Shown here piece by piece: positions 52,362 to 60,602 of a stretch of DNA of 64,000 nt (positions are counted from its first letter, which is position 1; each line of letters starts with the position of its first letter). The notes beneath the pieces were generated by a model. That model made no database searches. It saw only the letters and a program-made list of their open reading frames with translations, and was not told the origin of the DNA. Where the stretch lies: assembly GCA_009778915.1 (NCBI GenBank), contig WRFH01000003.1:1-64000 (forward strand), read 5' to 3'. A program made the translations under genes and the position numbers. The stretch comes from Elusimicrobiota bacterium (GTDB taxonomy: Bacteria; Elusimicrobiota; Elusimicrobia; Elusimicrobiales; Elusimicrobiaceae).

Positions 52362-54073
52362 AAAATATTTCCAAACTTTTAATTTTACTTCTGCTTTTTT
52401 CCTGCGGCGTTGATTTTAAAGAGAAAAAAGAGACTTTAATTTTCGCGCATAAAGGCGAAATGCAGTCGCTGGACCCGGTTTACTCCTACGACGGCGTTAC
52501 GCAGGGGCTTATTTTAAACGTCTATGACACGCTCATCAAATTTAAAGGCAGTTCCGCGGCGGAATTTGAACCGCTGCTTTCAACCGAAGTGCCGACCGTC
52601 CAGCCCGACGGCGTGACTTATATTTTTCCCATCCGCAAAAATGTAAAATTCCACAACGGCGAAATTTTGACGCCGGAAGACGTAAAATATTCTATTCTTC
52701 GCTTTATGCTGTCCGACCGCGCCGGCGGGCCGTCTAATTTACTGCTGGAGCCTATACTCGGCGTTTCTTCCACGCGCGCGTCCGGCGGGAAATTCATCAT
52801 TACTAATAAAGAAATTGAAGACGCGGTGCGCGTGGACGGCGGCAATGTTATCATAAAGCTGAAACGCCCGTTCGCGCCGTTTTTGTCGATTATGGCGCGG
52901 TGGTCTTACGTCGTAAACAAAGACTGGTGCGCGAAACACGGCGAATGGGACGGCAGCCTGGACACTTGGCAAAAATTTAACGACAGGGACAGAAACGCGT
53001 CCTATCTTTTTGACCATATGAACGGCACCGGTCCTTTCAAACTGGCGCGGTGGGACATTTCCGCAAAGCGCCTCATACTTAACGCGAATGAAAACTATTT
53101 TCTGGGCGCGCCGCGCGTAAAAAATATTCTGCTTATGACGGTAGATGAACCTTCCACGCTGCGTATCATGCTTGAAAGCGGAGACATTGACCTTGCAGAA
53201 ATTTCACAGAGATTTGAAAACCAGTTTGAAGGCCGTAAAGATATTGTTGTCGCAAGTAACTTGCCGCGTTTGAAAACGGACCCGGTGATATTTTTTACGC
53301 TGGACATAAACACAAAAGGCAACCCTGATACCGGCAGCGGAAAATTAGACGGAGACGGCATACCGCCGGATTTTTTTACCGACAGGGATTTGAGAAAAGC
53401 TTTCAGTTATAGTTTTGACTACGACGCTTTTCTGACGCAGACTATGGAGAATAAAGCCGCCCCCGCCAACGGGCCCGTGCCGCCGGGAATTTTGGGCTAT
53501 GACAAAAACGCTCCGCACTATACTTTGGATTTAAACAAGGCGCGGGAATATTTTAAAAAAGCCTGGGGCGGCAAAGTGTGGGACAAAGGCTTTAAGTTTA
53601 CAATGACATATAACACCGGCGGCGAAATGCGCCAGACCGCGTGCGAGATTTTGAAAAAAAACGTAGAGAGTTTGAACCCGAAATTTAGAATAGAACTGCG
53701 CGGCGTGCCGTGGGCCGCGTTCCTTGAAAAAACCGACGGACGCCAAATGCCCGTCTGGGCGCGCGGCTGGATAGCGGATTACGCGGACCCGCATAATTTT
53801 GTATTCCCCTTCCTGCACAGCCAGGGCCGCTACGCGCTTTCGCAGGGTTACAAAAATAAAGATATGGACGCGCTAATAGAAGCCGCCGTAGTTGAAAGCA
53901 ATACCGTGAAACGCGCGGACCTTTATAAAAAAATCCAGCGCTTAGCTTATGAAGACGCCGTGCAAATTTATACCGTGCATCCTACCGGTCTGTGGGCCTA
54001 CAACAGCAAAGTAAAAGGGTTTTACGACAATCCCGTTTTCATGGGAATATATTTCTATCCGCTGTATAAATAG
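52358..54073 (+). CDS. Peptide ABC-transporter substrate-binding lipoprotein (SBP family 5)
   Basis: A 571-residue lipoprotein (LLLFSC, C16) with the family 5 solute-binding fold: KGEMQSLDPVYSYDGVTQGLILNVYDTLIKF, LSTEVPTVQPDGVTYIFPIRKNVKFHNGEILTPEDVKYSI, and C-terminal ARGWIADYADPHNFVFPFLHSQG. This family (DppA/OppA) captures oligopeptides in the periplasm. No permease or ATPase genes are adjacent, so the partner is elsewhere. Coupled to the C39-like peptidase by an ATGA overlap. Confidence 0.9.
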   Translation: MKNISKLLILLLLFSCGVDFKEKKETLIFAHKGEMQSLDPVYSYDGVTQGLILNVYDTLIKFKGSSAAEFEPLLSTEVPTVQPDGVTYIFPIRKNVKFHNGEILTPEDVKYSILRFMLSDRAGGPSNLLLEPILGVSSTRASGGKFIITNKEIEDAVRVDGGNVIIKLKRPFAPFLSIMARWSYVVNKDWCAKHGEWDGSLDTWQKFNDRDRNASYLFDHMNGTGPFKLARWDISAKRLILNANENYFLGAPRVKNILLMTVDEPSTLRIMLESGDIDLAEISQRFENQFEGRKDIVVASNLPRLKTDPVIFFTLDINTKGNPDTGSGKLDGDGIPPDFFTDRDLRKAFSYSFDYDAFLTQTMENKAAPANGPVPPGILGYDKNAPHYTLDLNKAREYFKKAWGGKVWDKGFKFTMTYNTGGEMRQTACEILKKNVESLNPKFRIELRGVPWAAFLEKTDGRQMPVWARGWIADYADPHNFVFPFLHSQGRYALSQGYKNKDMDALIEAAVVESNTVKRADLYKKIQRLAYEDAVQIYTVHPTGLWAYNSKVKGFYDNPVFMGIYFYPLYK

Positions 54074-54194
54074 TACAGTACTAATACATTTTCCAACCAA
54101 GCCATAAATAAATTTAATCTGTCACATAATCATTAAAAGATATGGCGGTTATATATTTGTTTTCTTATACTTATATATACTCTGAGGGGGAGTT

Positions 54195-54728
54195 ATGAAA
54201 AATACAAAAGGGTTTACGTTAATAGAACTGCTTGTCGTCGTCTTAATTATAGGAATACTGGCGGCAATCGCTCTTCCGCAGTATCTGAAAACTACGGAAA
54301 ACAGCAAAATAGCCAGGATACTGCCTACCGTTAAGGCTTTTATCCAAGCCTATCAAGCTTGCGTGCTTGAAGCCAACGGCGGAACGTGCACCATAGACGA
54401 CATCCCTATACAACTGCGCGATAAAAACGGCAACCTTATAACCACCGCCAGCCTCGGGACAACCGGGGCGACTACCGGGACATTTTTAGACAATTATTTC
54501 TATTTATCCTGGGACGGGGGCACATATTTTATATCGCGCACGACTTACGGCGGTCCGTATTATTTCCGCTGGTATATATATCCCGACGGCAGATGTGTTT
54601 TACAGGGAAACGTAACCTGTCCGAAAGGAGTAGCCTCGCTTGACTCTTCCGGGTTTAAAAGGGCCAGCCAAAGCGGAGACTGGGTACAATATAAAAGCTG
54701 TTTCCCCGGTACTACGCCTACTATTTAA
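54195..54728 (+). CDS. Type IV pilin-like (prepilin) protein
   Basis: A 177-residue prepilin: MKNTKG|FTLIELLVVVLIIGILAAIALPQYL with the class III cleavage site, F+1 and E+5. The globular part (EANGGTCTIDDIP; TTYGGPYYFRWYIYPDGRCVLQGNVTC) has five Cys, differing entirely from the other pilin in the window except in the N-terminal helix. RBS GAGGGGG before ATG. Free-standing between an AT-rich 120-bp gap and a terminator, with no pilus-assembly genes nearby. Confidence 0.9.
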   Translation: MKNTKGFTLIELLVVVLIIGILAAIALPQYLKTTENSKIARILPTVKAFIQAYQACVLEANGGTCTIDDIPIQLRDKNGNLITTASLGTTGATTGTFLDNYFYLSWDGGTYFISRTTYGGPYYFRWYIYPDGRCVLQGNVTCPKGVASLDSSGFKRASQSGDWVQYKSCFPGTTPTI

Positions 54729-54748
54729 GCAACTTCCAGCAACAATAA

Positions 54749-54780
54749 AAAAGCCCGTAGAATATTCCGCGGGCTTTTAT
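54749..54780 (+). terminator. Bidirectional terminator after the pilin gene
   Basis: AAAAGCCCG pairs with CGGGCTTTT around a 12-nt loop, with A/T runs on both sides. It separates convergent genes; its right edge reaches the last codons of the efflux channel gene. Confidence 0.8.
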
Positions 54781-56162
54781 TTATATTCACCCCAGCCGCC
54801 GCCTAAAGCCTGCGACAAATTCACGGCGGAGGCCAGTTCGTTATAACGCGCGTTTACAAGGCTCAGACGCGCGGACAGCAGATTTCTTTTTACGTCCAGC
54901 AAATTAATAGTGTCTATCAAACCGGCGGCAAACTGGTCGTTTGATATATCATAACTCGTCTGCATGGCGTTTTGCTGCTTTAACGCGGCTTCGTAAATTT
55001 CTCTGGAATAACTGTTCGCGTTCACAGCGTCGTAGACGTCTTTAAAAGCGTTCTGCACGGTATGCTCGTAATTTGCCAAAGCTTCGTCGTAGGCAGCCTT
55101 TGCCGCTTTATTTTCGGCTCTGATTTTTCCGCCTTCAAACAGCGGCTGCGCAAGACCGGCCGCTATATTCCAAATGCCGTTTGAGCCGTTTACAAAATCC
55201 GTCAGACTGCCGCTTATATACCCGGCCTGTCCCGTCAGAGAAATATTTGGGAAATAATCCGCTTTTGCCGCGCCTATACGCGCGTTGGCCGCTATAAGCT
55301 GCTGTTCCGCTTCCGCGACGTCCGGACGTTTTTGAAGAATATCTGAGGGAATACCGGCCGGAACATCCGGCGCCAGGTTTTGCGCGTCCAAGGTTCCGCC
55401 GCGCTCTATTTGCCGCTCAACAATTTCGCGCGGCGTTCTGCCCAGAAGAACGGCCAATGACGTTTGCGCTTCTGACAACTGCTGCCACAAATTTATCTGC
55501 GCGGCCCGCACACTTTCCATGTCGGCCGTCACCCGCTGCAAATCAAGATTGCTTACCGTGCCGGCGCTGTATCTCTCAACATAAATTTTTACGGTTTCTT
55601 CGTCAGCCGTAACAGTATCGTCCGCAATTTCAATCTGCGCGTCCAAAGTGAGTATCAGAAAATAAGTTTTCACCACGCTCGCGGTAAGCACCAAATAAGT
55701 TAAATCTTTTGCGGCGCGGGTTGAAAAATATTCCGCTTTCGCCGCTTCCGACAAACGCCGGTTTTTACCCCAAAGGTCAAGCTCATAAGAAAGCGCCGGC
55801 GCCGCCGTATATTCCTGCACCGGGGACGTCACATTTTCATTATTGATTACAACGGTTCCGTAATAAGCCTGCGCGCCGAAATCCAGCGAAGGAAATAATG
55901 CGGAGTTTGTTATCTTTACCTGCGCCTTGGCCTCTTCAACTCTTGCAAGCGCGGCTGCTAAATCTTTATTATTTTGCACGCCTTCTTCAACGAGTGAATT
56001 TAATACGTTGTCATTGAACATCTCCCACCATTTCGGCCTTGCGAAAATTTCCGCGCCGTCCTGCGGCTGATTTTTAGGAAGGTCAAGCGCGGGCTTTTTA
56101 TAATCCGGGCCGAGCATGCAGCCGGCCAGCAGCGTGAGCGATAAAATAAAAAACTTCCTCAT
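54777..56162 (-). CDS. RND efflux outer-membrane channel lipoprotein (NodT/OprM family)
   Basis: A 461-residue TolC-type channel with lipobox LLAGC (C15). The two internal OEP repeats are visible: N-terminal WWEMFNDNVLNSLVEEGVQNNKDLAAALARVEEAKAQVKI and C-terminal FEGGKIRAENKAAKAAYDEALANYEHTVQNAFKDVYDA. It completes a tripartite pump with the two genes upstream. ATG overlaps the permease stop by 4 nt. Confidence 0.93.
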   Translation of the reverse strand: MRKFFILSLTLLAGCMLGPDYKKPALDLPKNQPQDGAEIFARPKWWEMFNDNVLNSLVEEGVQNNKDLAAALARVEEAKAQVKITNSALFPSLDFGAQAYYGTVVINNENVTSPVQEYTAAPALSYELDLWGKNRRLSEAAKAEYFSTRAAKDLTYLVLTASVVKTYFLILTLDAQIEIADDTVTADEETVKIYVERYSAGTVSNLDLQRVTADMESVRAAQINLWQQLSEAQTSLAVLLGRTPREIVERQIERGGTLDAQNLAPDVPAGIPSDILQKRPDVAEAEQQLIAANARIGAAKADYFPNISLTGQAGYISGSLTDFVNGSNGIWNIAAGLAQPLFEGGKIRAENKAAKAAYDEALANYEHTVQNAFKDVYDAVNANSYSREIYEAALKQQNAMQTSYDISNDQFAAGLIDTINLLDVKRNLLSARLSLVNARYNELASAVNLSQALGGGWGEYK

Positions 56163-59100
56163 CGCGTTTCCTCCGTTTTTTTCTTTAACCCGCCGGAAAT
56201 TATAAAGAAAAACAGCGGCACCAGCAGCGGCGCGATTATTGTCGCGCCCGTCATGCCGAACACAACAGCCGTGCCTATTGAATGCCTGCTTGCCGCGCCC
56301 GCGCCGGAACTTAACGCAAGCGGCAGCGTGCCGAAAATAAAAGCCAGCGACGTCATTATAATAGGCCTGAACCGCAGCCGCGCGGCCTGCATCGCCGCGT
56401 CAAAAATACCCGCTCCTTTCTCCCGCAGCTGCTGGGCAAATTCAACAATTAAAATTGCGTTTTTGGCGGACAATCCTATCAATGTAACCAGCGCTATCTG
56501 AAAATAAATATCGTTCTCCAGCCCTCTGGCCCACGTGCCGGACAAAGCGCCGAATATGCCGAACGGGATTGCAAGAATTACCGCAAACGGCAGCCCCCAT
56601 TTTTCATAAAGCGCGCAAAGAATCAGAAAAACTACAAATATCCCGAGCAGCAAAATTCCCGCCGACGAACCGCTGATTGCTTTTTCCTGGTAAGCCGTGC
56701 CGGTCCACGCCAGCGTAAAATCGCTTCCTAAAGTTTTTGCCGCCGTGTCTTCAAGTATCTTTATCGCGGTCCCGGCGCTTACGCCGCGCGCCGGCGTGGC
56801 TATTATTTTGGCCGCCGGGAAAACGTTAAATCTTTCAATGGCTTCAGAACCCAAAACGGGTTTAAGAGTTACCAGTTCCGACAAAGGCATCATCTGCCCC
56901 TCGCCGGAATGCACATATATATTATTGATTTGTTCCGGATATTTTCTGTAATCCCCGCGCGACTGCATCATAACTTTAAAATTCCTGTTGTATTTCGTGA
57001 AATCGTTAATATAATAAGTCCCGAAAGTAGACTGTAAAGCCGTATAAAGGTCGTCAAGCGAAACGCCTTTTGACAGCGCCTTTATGATATTAACCGACAT
57101 ATCATACTGCGGAACTATATTGGAAAAAGTCGTGATTATGCTTGCAATTTCCGGCCTTTCTTTGACGGCGTTTATAAATTTCTGCGTTTGCGCCGCAAGT
57201 TCCGCGCCGCCCTGGTCGCCGCGGTTTTGTATATAAGCCTCAAGGCCGCCCGTAGTGCTCATACCGTTTATCGGCGGCAGGTTGAAAGCAAACACCGCCG
57301 CGCCGGGGATTTTCATAAACGCTTCTTTCTGGATATCGGATATAAACGCGTCGACGGACATGGCTTTGCCTTTGCGCTCGTTCCACGGTTTGAGTCTGAC
57401 GTAAGCCGCGGCCGCGCTGGGCGTCTGAGTGCCGTTTAAAATATTCGTGCCGGTAAACACCAGCGCGAAAGCGGCAGCCGGGTGTTTTAAAACAAGTTCC
57501 TCCAGACTGTCGGATATTTTGGCGGAATTTGCAAGCGCGGTTGCCGGGTCCATAGTAACGGAAAGCAAAGCCACTCCTCTGTCCTCCGAAGGCAGCAACC
57601 CCGTGGGAATATTTTTAAGAAGCGCAAAACTTAAAACCAAAATGATAAGCATTGACACCGCCGCCGCCGGAATATTTTTGATAAAGAAAGCCACGCCGGA
57701 GCTGTATTTTTTCGTCGTCGATTTGAAGAATTTATTAAACGCCGCGAAAAGCCCTTTCGGTTCCCGCCCGTCGTTTTTAAGCAGCAGCGCGCACAGGGCC
57801 GGCGTCAGCGTAAGCGCGACAAAACCGGATATTACGACGGAAACCACTATCGTAATAGCAAATTGTTTATATAAAATTCCGGTAAACCCGCCCATGAAAG
57901 AAACCGGAATAAAAACTGAGCATAAGACGCAGACTATCGCTATCAGCGCCATCTGTACCTGCTCCATAGCTTTTATAGTCGCCTCTTTCGCGTCCAGTTT
58001 TTCTTCCCGCATTATGCGTTCTACGTTTTCTATAACCACTATGGCGTCGTCGACAACCATTCCTATCGCGAGAACAAGGCCGAATAAAGTAAGCGTATTT
58101 ATTGAAAACCCGAGTAAAGACATTCCGGCAAACGCGCCTATTATCGAAACCGGCACGGCAATGCACGGAATAAGAGTAGCGCGGAAATCCTGCAGAAAAA
58201 TATATACAACTATAAAAACCAGAATCACGGCAGTCAATATAGTTTTTATAACTTCTTTTATAGATTCTTTGACGAACGGCGTAGTATCGTAAGAAATAAC
58301 ATATGACATTCCCGACGGAAATCTTGAAGACAAATCATTCATCGCCGCCAAAACTCTGTCAGCCGTGGCCACGGCGTTAGCGCCCGGCGTAAGATAAACG
58401 GCCACGGGCACGGCGGGTTCCTTATTCGTAACGCCGCGGAAAGAGTAAGTCTGAGAACCGAGTTCGATGTCCGCCACGTCTTTCAGAAAAAGAGAGGAAC
58501 CGTCCGGCATGGCGCGTAAAATTATTTGTTCAAATTCCGCCGGCGTTTCCAGGCGGCCCGGCGCTTTGATTACGTAAGATTTTACGACGGAATCCGGTTC
58601 CGGCGCTTCGCCTATTATGCCGGCGGCGCGCTGCTGGTTTTGCGCCGAGACCGCGGCGATTACGTCGGCGGGAGTAAGTTTATACTGCGCCAGTTTGTCA
58701 GGCTTAATCCAAATGCGTATCGAATAATTATTCGCGCTCAAAACCTGCACGTCGCCCACGCCGTCGATTCTTTTTAAAGCGTCTACTATATTTACAAGCG
58801 CGTAATTTGCCATATACGTCGTGTCATATACGTTATCCGGCGAAACTATCGAGAAAATCTGCAGTATTTCCGTGGATTTTTTTATTACGCTTACGCCGTA
58901 TCTCTGCACGTCCTGCGGCAAAGAGGGCAAAGCCTGCTGCACGAGGTTATTTACATTGATGGTATCCAGGTCAGGGTCCGAGCCGACTTGAAAATATACG
59001 GTCAGGTTCATATTGCCGTAAGAATCCGAAGCGGAATTCATATACAGCATTTTTTCCACGCCGTTGACTTGCTCCTCAAGCGGCGCGGCTACGGTGGAAG

Positions 59101-59275
59101 ATAAAACCTCCGGGTCCGCGCCGAGATACGCGGTTCTCACCAGCACCGTCGGCGGAACAAGATTTGGGTACTGCTCCACCGGCAGAGAAAACATTGACAG
59201 CACGCCGGCCAAAACTATCAGCAGCGCGATAACCGCCGCCAAAATAGGCCTGTTTATAAATATTTTTGAGAACAT
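56159..59275 (-). CDS. RND multidrug efflux permease (HAE1, AcrB-like)
   Basis: A 1038-residue inner-membrane proton/drug antiporter. MFSKIFINRPILAAVIALLIVLAG begins TM1; the proton-relay Asp pair is in GMVVDDAIVVIENVER and the relay Lys in GLSAKNAILIVEFAQ. GFTG (GFTGILYKQFA) and the porter-domain segments are intact. Length and motifs are those of the AcrB/MexB group exporting amphiphilic drugs. Follows the membrane fusion protein gene directly. Confidence 0.96.
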   Translation of the reverse strand: MFSKIFINRPILAAVIALLIVLAGVLSMFSLPVEQYPNLVPPTVLVRTAYLGADPEVLSSTVAAPLEEQVNGVEKMLYMNSASDSYGNMNLTVYFQVGSDPDLDTINVNNLVQQALPSLPQDVQRYGVSVIKKSTEILQIFSIVSPDNVYDTTYMANYALVNIVDALKRIDGVGDVQVLSANNYSIRIWIKPDKLAQYKLTPADVIAAVSAQNQQRAAGIIGEAPEPDSVVKSYVIKAPGRLETPAEFEQIILRAMPDGSSLFLKDVADIELGSQTYSFRGVTNKEPAVPVAVYLTPGANAVATADRVLAAMNDLSSRFPSGMSYVISYDTTPFVKESIKEVIKTILTAVILVFIVVYIFLQDFRATLIPCIAVPVSIIGAFAGMSLLGFSINTLTLFGLVLAIGMVVDDAIVVIENVERIMREEKLDAKEATIKAMEQVQMALIAIVCVLCSVFIPVSFMGGFTGILYKQFAITIVVSVVISGFVALTLTPALCALLLKNDGREPKGLFAAFNKFFKSTTKKYSSGVAFFIKNIPAAAVSMLIILVLSFALLKNIPTGLLPSEDRGVALLSVTMDPATALANSAKISDSLEELVLKHPAAAFALVFTGTNILNGTQTPSAAAAYVRLKPWNERKGKAMSVDAFISDIQKEAFMKIPGAAVFAFNLPPINGMSTTGGLEAYIQNRGDQGGAELAAQTQKFINAVKERPEIASIITTFSNIVPQYDMSVNIIKALSKGVSLDDLYTALQSTFGTYYINDFTKYNRNFKVMMQSRGDYRKYPEQINNIYVHSGEGQMMPLSELVTLKPVLGSEAIERFNVFPAAKIIATPARGVSAGTAIKILEDTAAKTLGSDFTLAWTGTAYQEKAISGSSAGILLLGIFVVFLILCALYEKWGLPFAVILAIPFGIFGALSGTWARGLENDIYFQIALVTLIGLSAKNAILIVEFAQQLREKGAGIFDAAMQAARLRFRPIIMTSLAFIFGTLPLALSSGAGAASRHSIGTAVVFGMTGATIIAPLLVPLFFFIISGGLKKKTEETR

Positions 59276-60499
59276 TTACCGCTCCTGCTCAGGCGGCACG
59301 GCGGATATTACAGCGGATGGAACTGTCATTTTATTATTCTCGGAGTCCAGTTTGAAAGGAACGCTGAAGGCGGTAAGCGACGGCGAAACTTTTTCCCCTG
59401 CTTTTAATCTTATAAGCCCGCCGGAAACTACTTTTTCCCCCTCTTTTAATCCTTCGTCCGCGATATAAAAATTGTCCGCGGCGCGCCCGTTTAAAACGCG
59501 GGCTTCGACGGTATTATCTTCTTTAACCGCGTAAACCGTGTCGCCGCCGGGGGTGTTCAGCACGGCGTCCAAAGGAATTATAAGTTTATCTTTATAAACC
59601 GCGCCTAAAATATTTATGTTTATAAACTGGCCGGGCATAAGAACGCGCGAGTGCTCAGGATTCGGCAGAGAGGCGCGCGTGAAGACGCCGGAAGTCTGGT
59701 TGTTTTCGGAATTGTCGACGAAAATAATTTGCGCGGTTTGAGGATATATTTTCCCGTCGGAAGACGTAATCTGAACCGTCAGCGGAACCGGTGACGAGGT
59801 ATCCGTCCGTATTCCGCCGGCGTTAAAACCCTGCTGCAGAATTTCAAAATCTTTTTCGGGTATTGAAAATTCTATAAACAGCGGATCTATCTGTACGATA
59901 GTCGTCAGCAGCGCGCCGCCGCCGGACGTGTCAACCAAAGCGCCTACCGACGGCACGGCCGCGCTTGTCAAACCGGAAATAGGCGCAAAAACTTTTGTGT
60001 AATCAAGATTTATCCGCGCGTCGTTAACGCCGGCCTTCGCAGTTTTCAGGTCTGCCAGCGCGGAATTGTAGGCGGATACCGCGTCGTCATAATCTTTGAC
60101 GCTGACAGCGTTTTTTTTGTGCAGGTAAGACATGCGCGAATAATCTTTCTGCGTTCTTGCGGCGTCAGCCTCCGCCTGCCCGAGCTGCCCGCGCGCTTTG
60201 TCAAGCGCGGCTTTGTAAGGCGCGTCGTCTATCTGGAACATCTGCGTGCCCTGCGCGACGTACGCGCCGTCGGCGTACAGCTGCTCTTTAAGTATGCCGG
60301 CCGCCTGCGCCATTACCTGTATTTTAAGCGAACCTCTGACTTCCGCGGGATACTGCATAGTAAAAGGAACGTCAGTCTTTAACACGGTGACGACGTTTAC
60401 CGGGACGGCAACAGGCTGTTGCCGCGGTTTTGCTTTGCACGCCGCGAAAATAAACAAAGCGGAAAAACAGAATAGAAAATATTTTAACCCCGTTTTCAT
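59276..60499 (-). CDS. RND efflux periplasmic adaptor (membrane fusion) lipoprotein
   Basis: A 407-residue MexA/AcrA-type adaptor, lipobox IFAAC (C21). The order is lipoyl half (VRGSLKIQVMAQAAGILKEQLYADGAYVAQGTQMFQID), alpha-hairpin (ALDKARGQLGQAEADAARTQKDYSRM and on), second lipoyl half (VFAPISGLTSAAV), beta-barrel, and membrane-proximal domain. First gene of the pump operon; RBS GGGGAT before ATG. No regulator gene is adjacent. Confidence 0.94.
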   Translation of the reverse strand: MKTGLKYFLFCFSALFIFAACKAKPRQQPVAVPVNVVTVLKTDVPFTMQYPAEVRGSLKIQVMAQAAGILKEQLYADGAYVAQGTQMFQIDDAPYKAALDKARGQLGQAEADAARTQKDYSRMSYLHKKNAVSVKDYDDAVSAYNSALADLKTAKAGVNDARINLDYTKVFAPISGLTSAAVPSVGALVDTSGGGALLTTIVQIDPLFIEFSIPEKDFEILQQGFNAGGIRTDTSSPVPLTVQITSSDGKIYPQTAQIIFVDNSENNQTSGVFTRASLPNPEHSRVLMPGQFININILGAVYKDKLIIPLDAVLNTPGGDTVYAVKEDNTVEARVLNGRAADNFYIADEGLKEGEKVVSGGLIRLKAGEKVSPSLTAFSVPFKLDSENNKMTVPSAVISAVPPEQER

Positions 60500-60602
60500 T
60501 CTTATCCCCGTTAATAATATTAATCTAAATTATATAATAAATATAATTATTTTACATAATAAAATATTAAATAATTATATTATTACAATTATTTTGACAG
60601 GG
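60500..60602 (-). promoter_or_regulatory. AT-rich promoter region of the efflux operon
   Basis: A 103-bp gap of about 90 percent A+T. On the minus strand it has several possible -10 hexamers, the best TATAAT about 35 nt before the adaptor ATG. I see no clear operator palindrome and no terminator for the ATPase gene. Confidence 0.45.

Noticed and set aside
57429-58292. 287-codon plus-strand frame
   Set aside because: Antisense to the RND permease core; Ile/Thr/Ser-rich composition is a shadow of the membrane segments.
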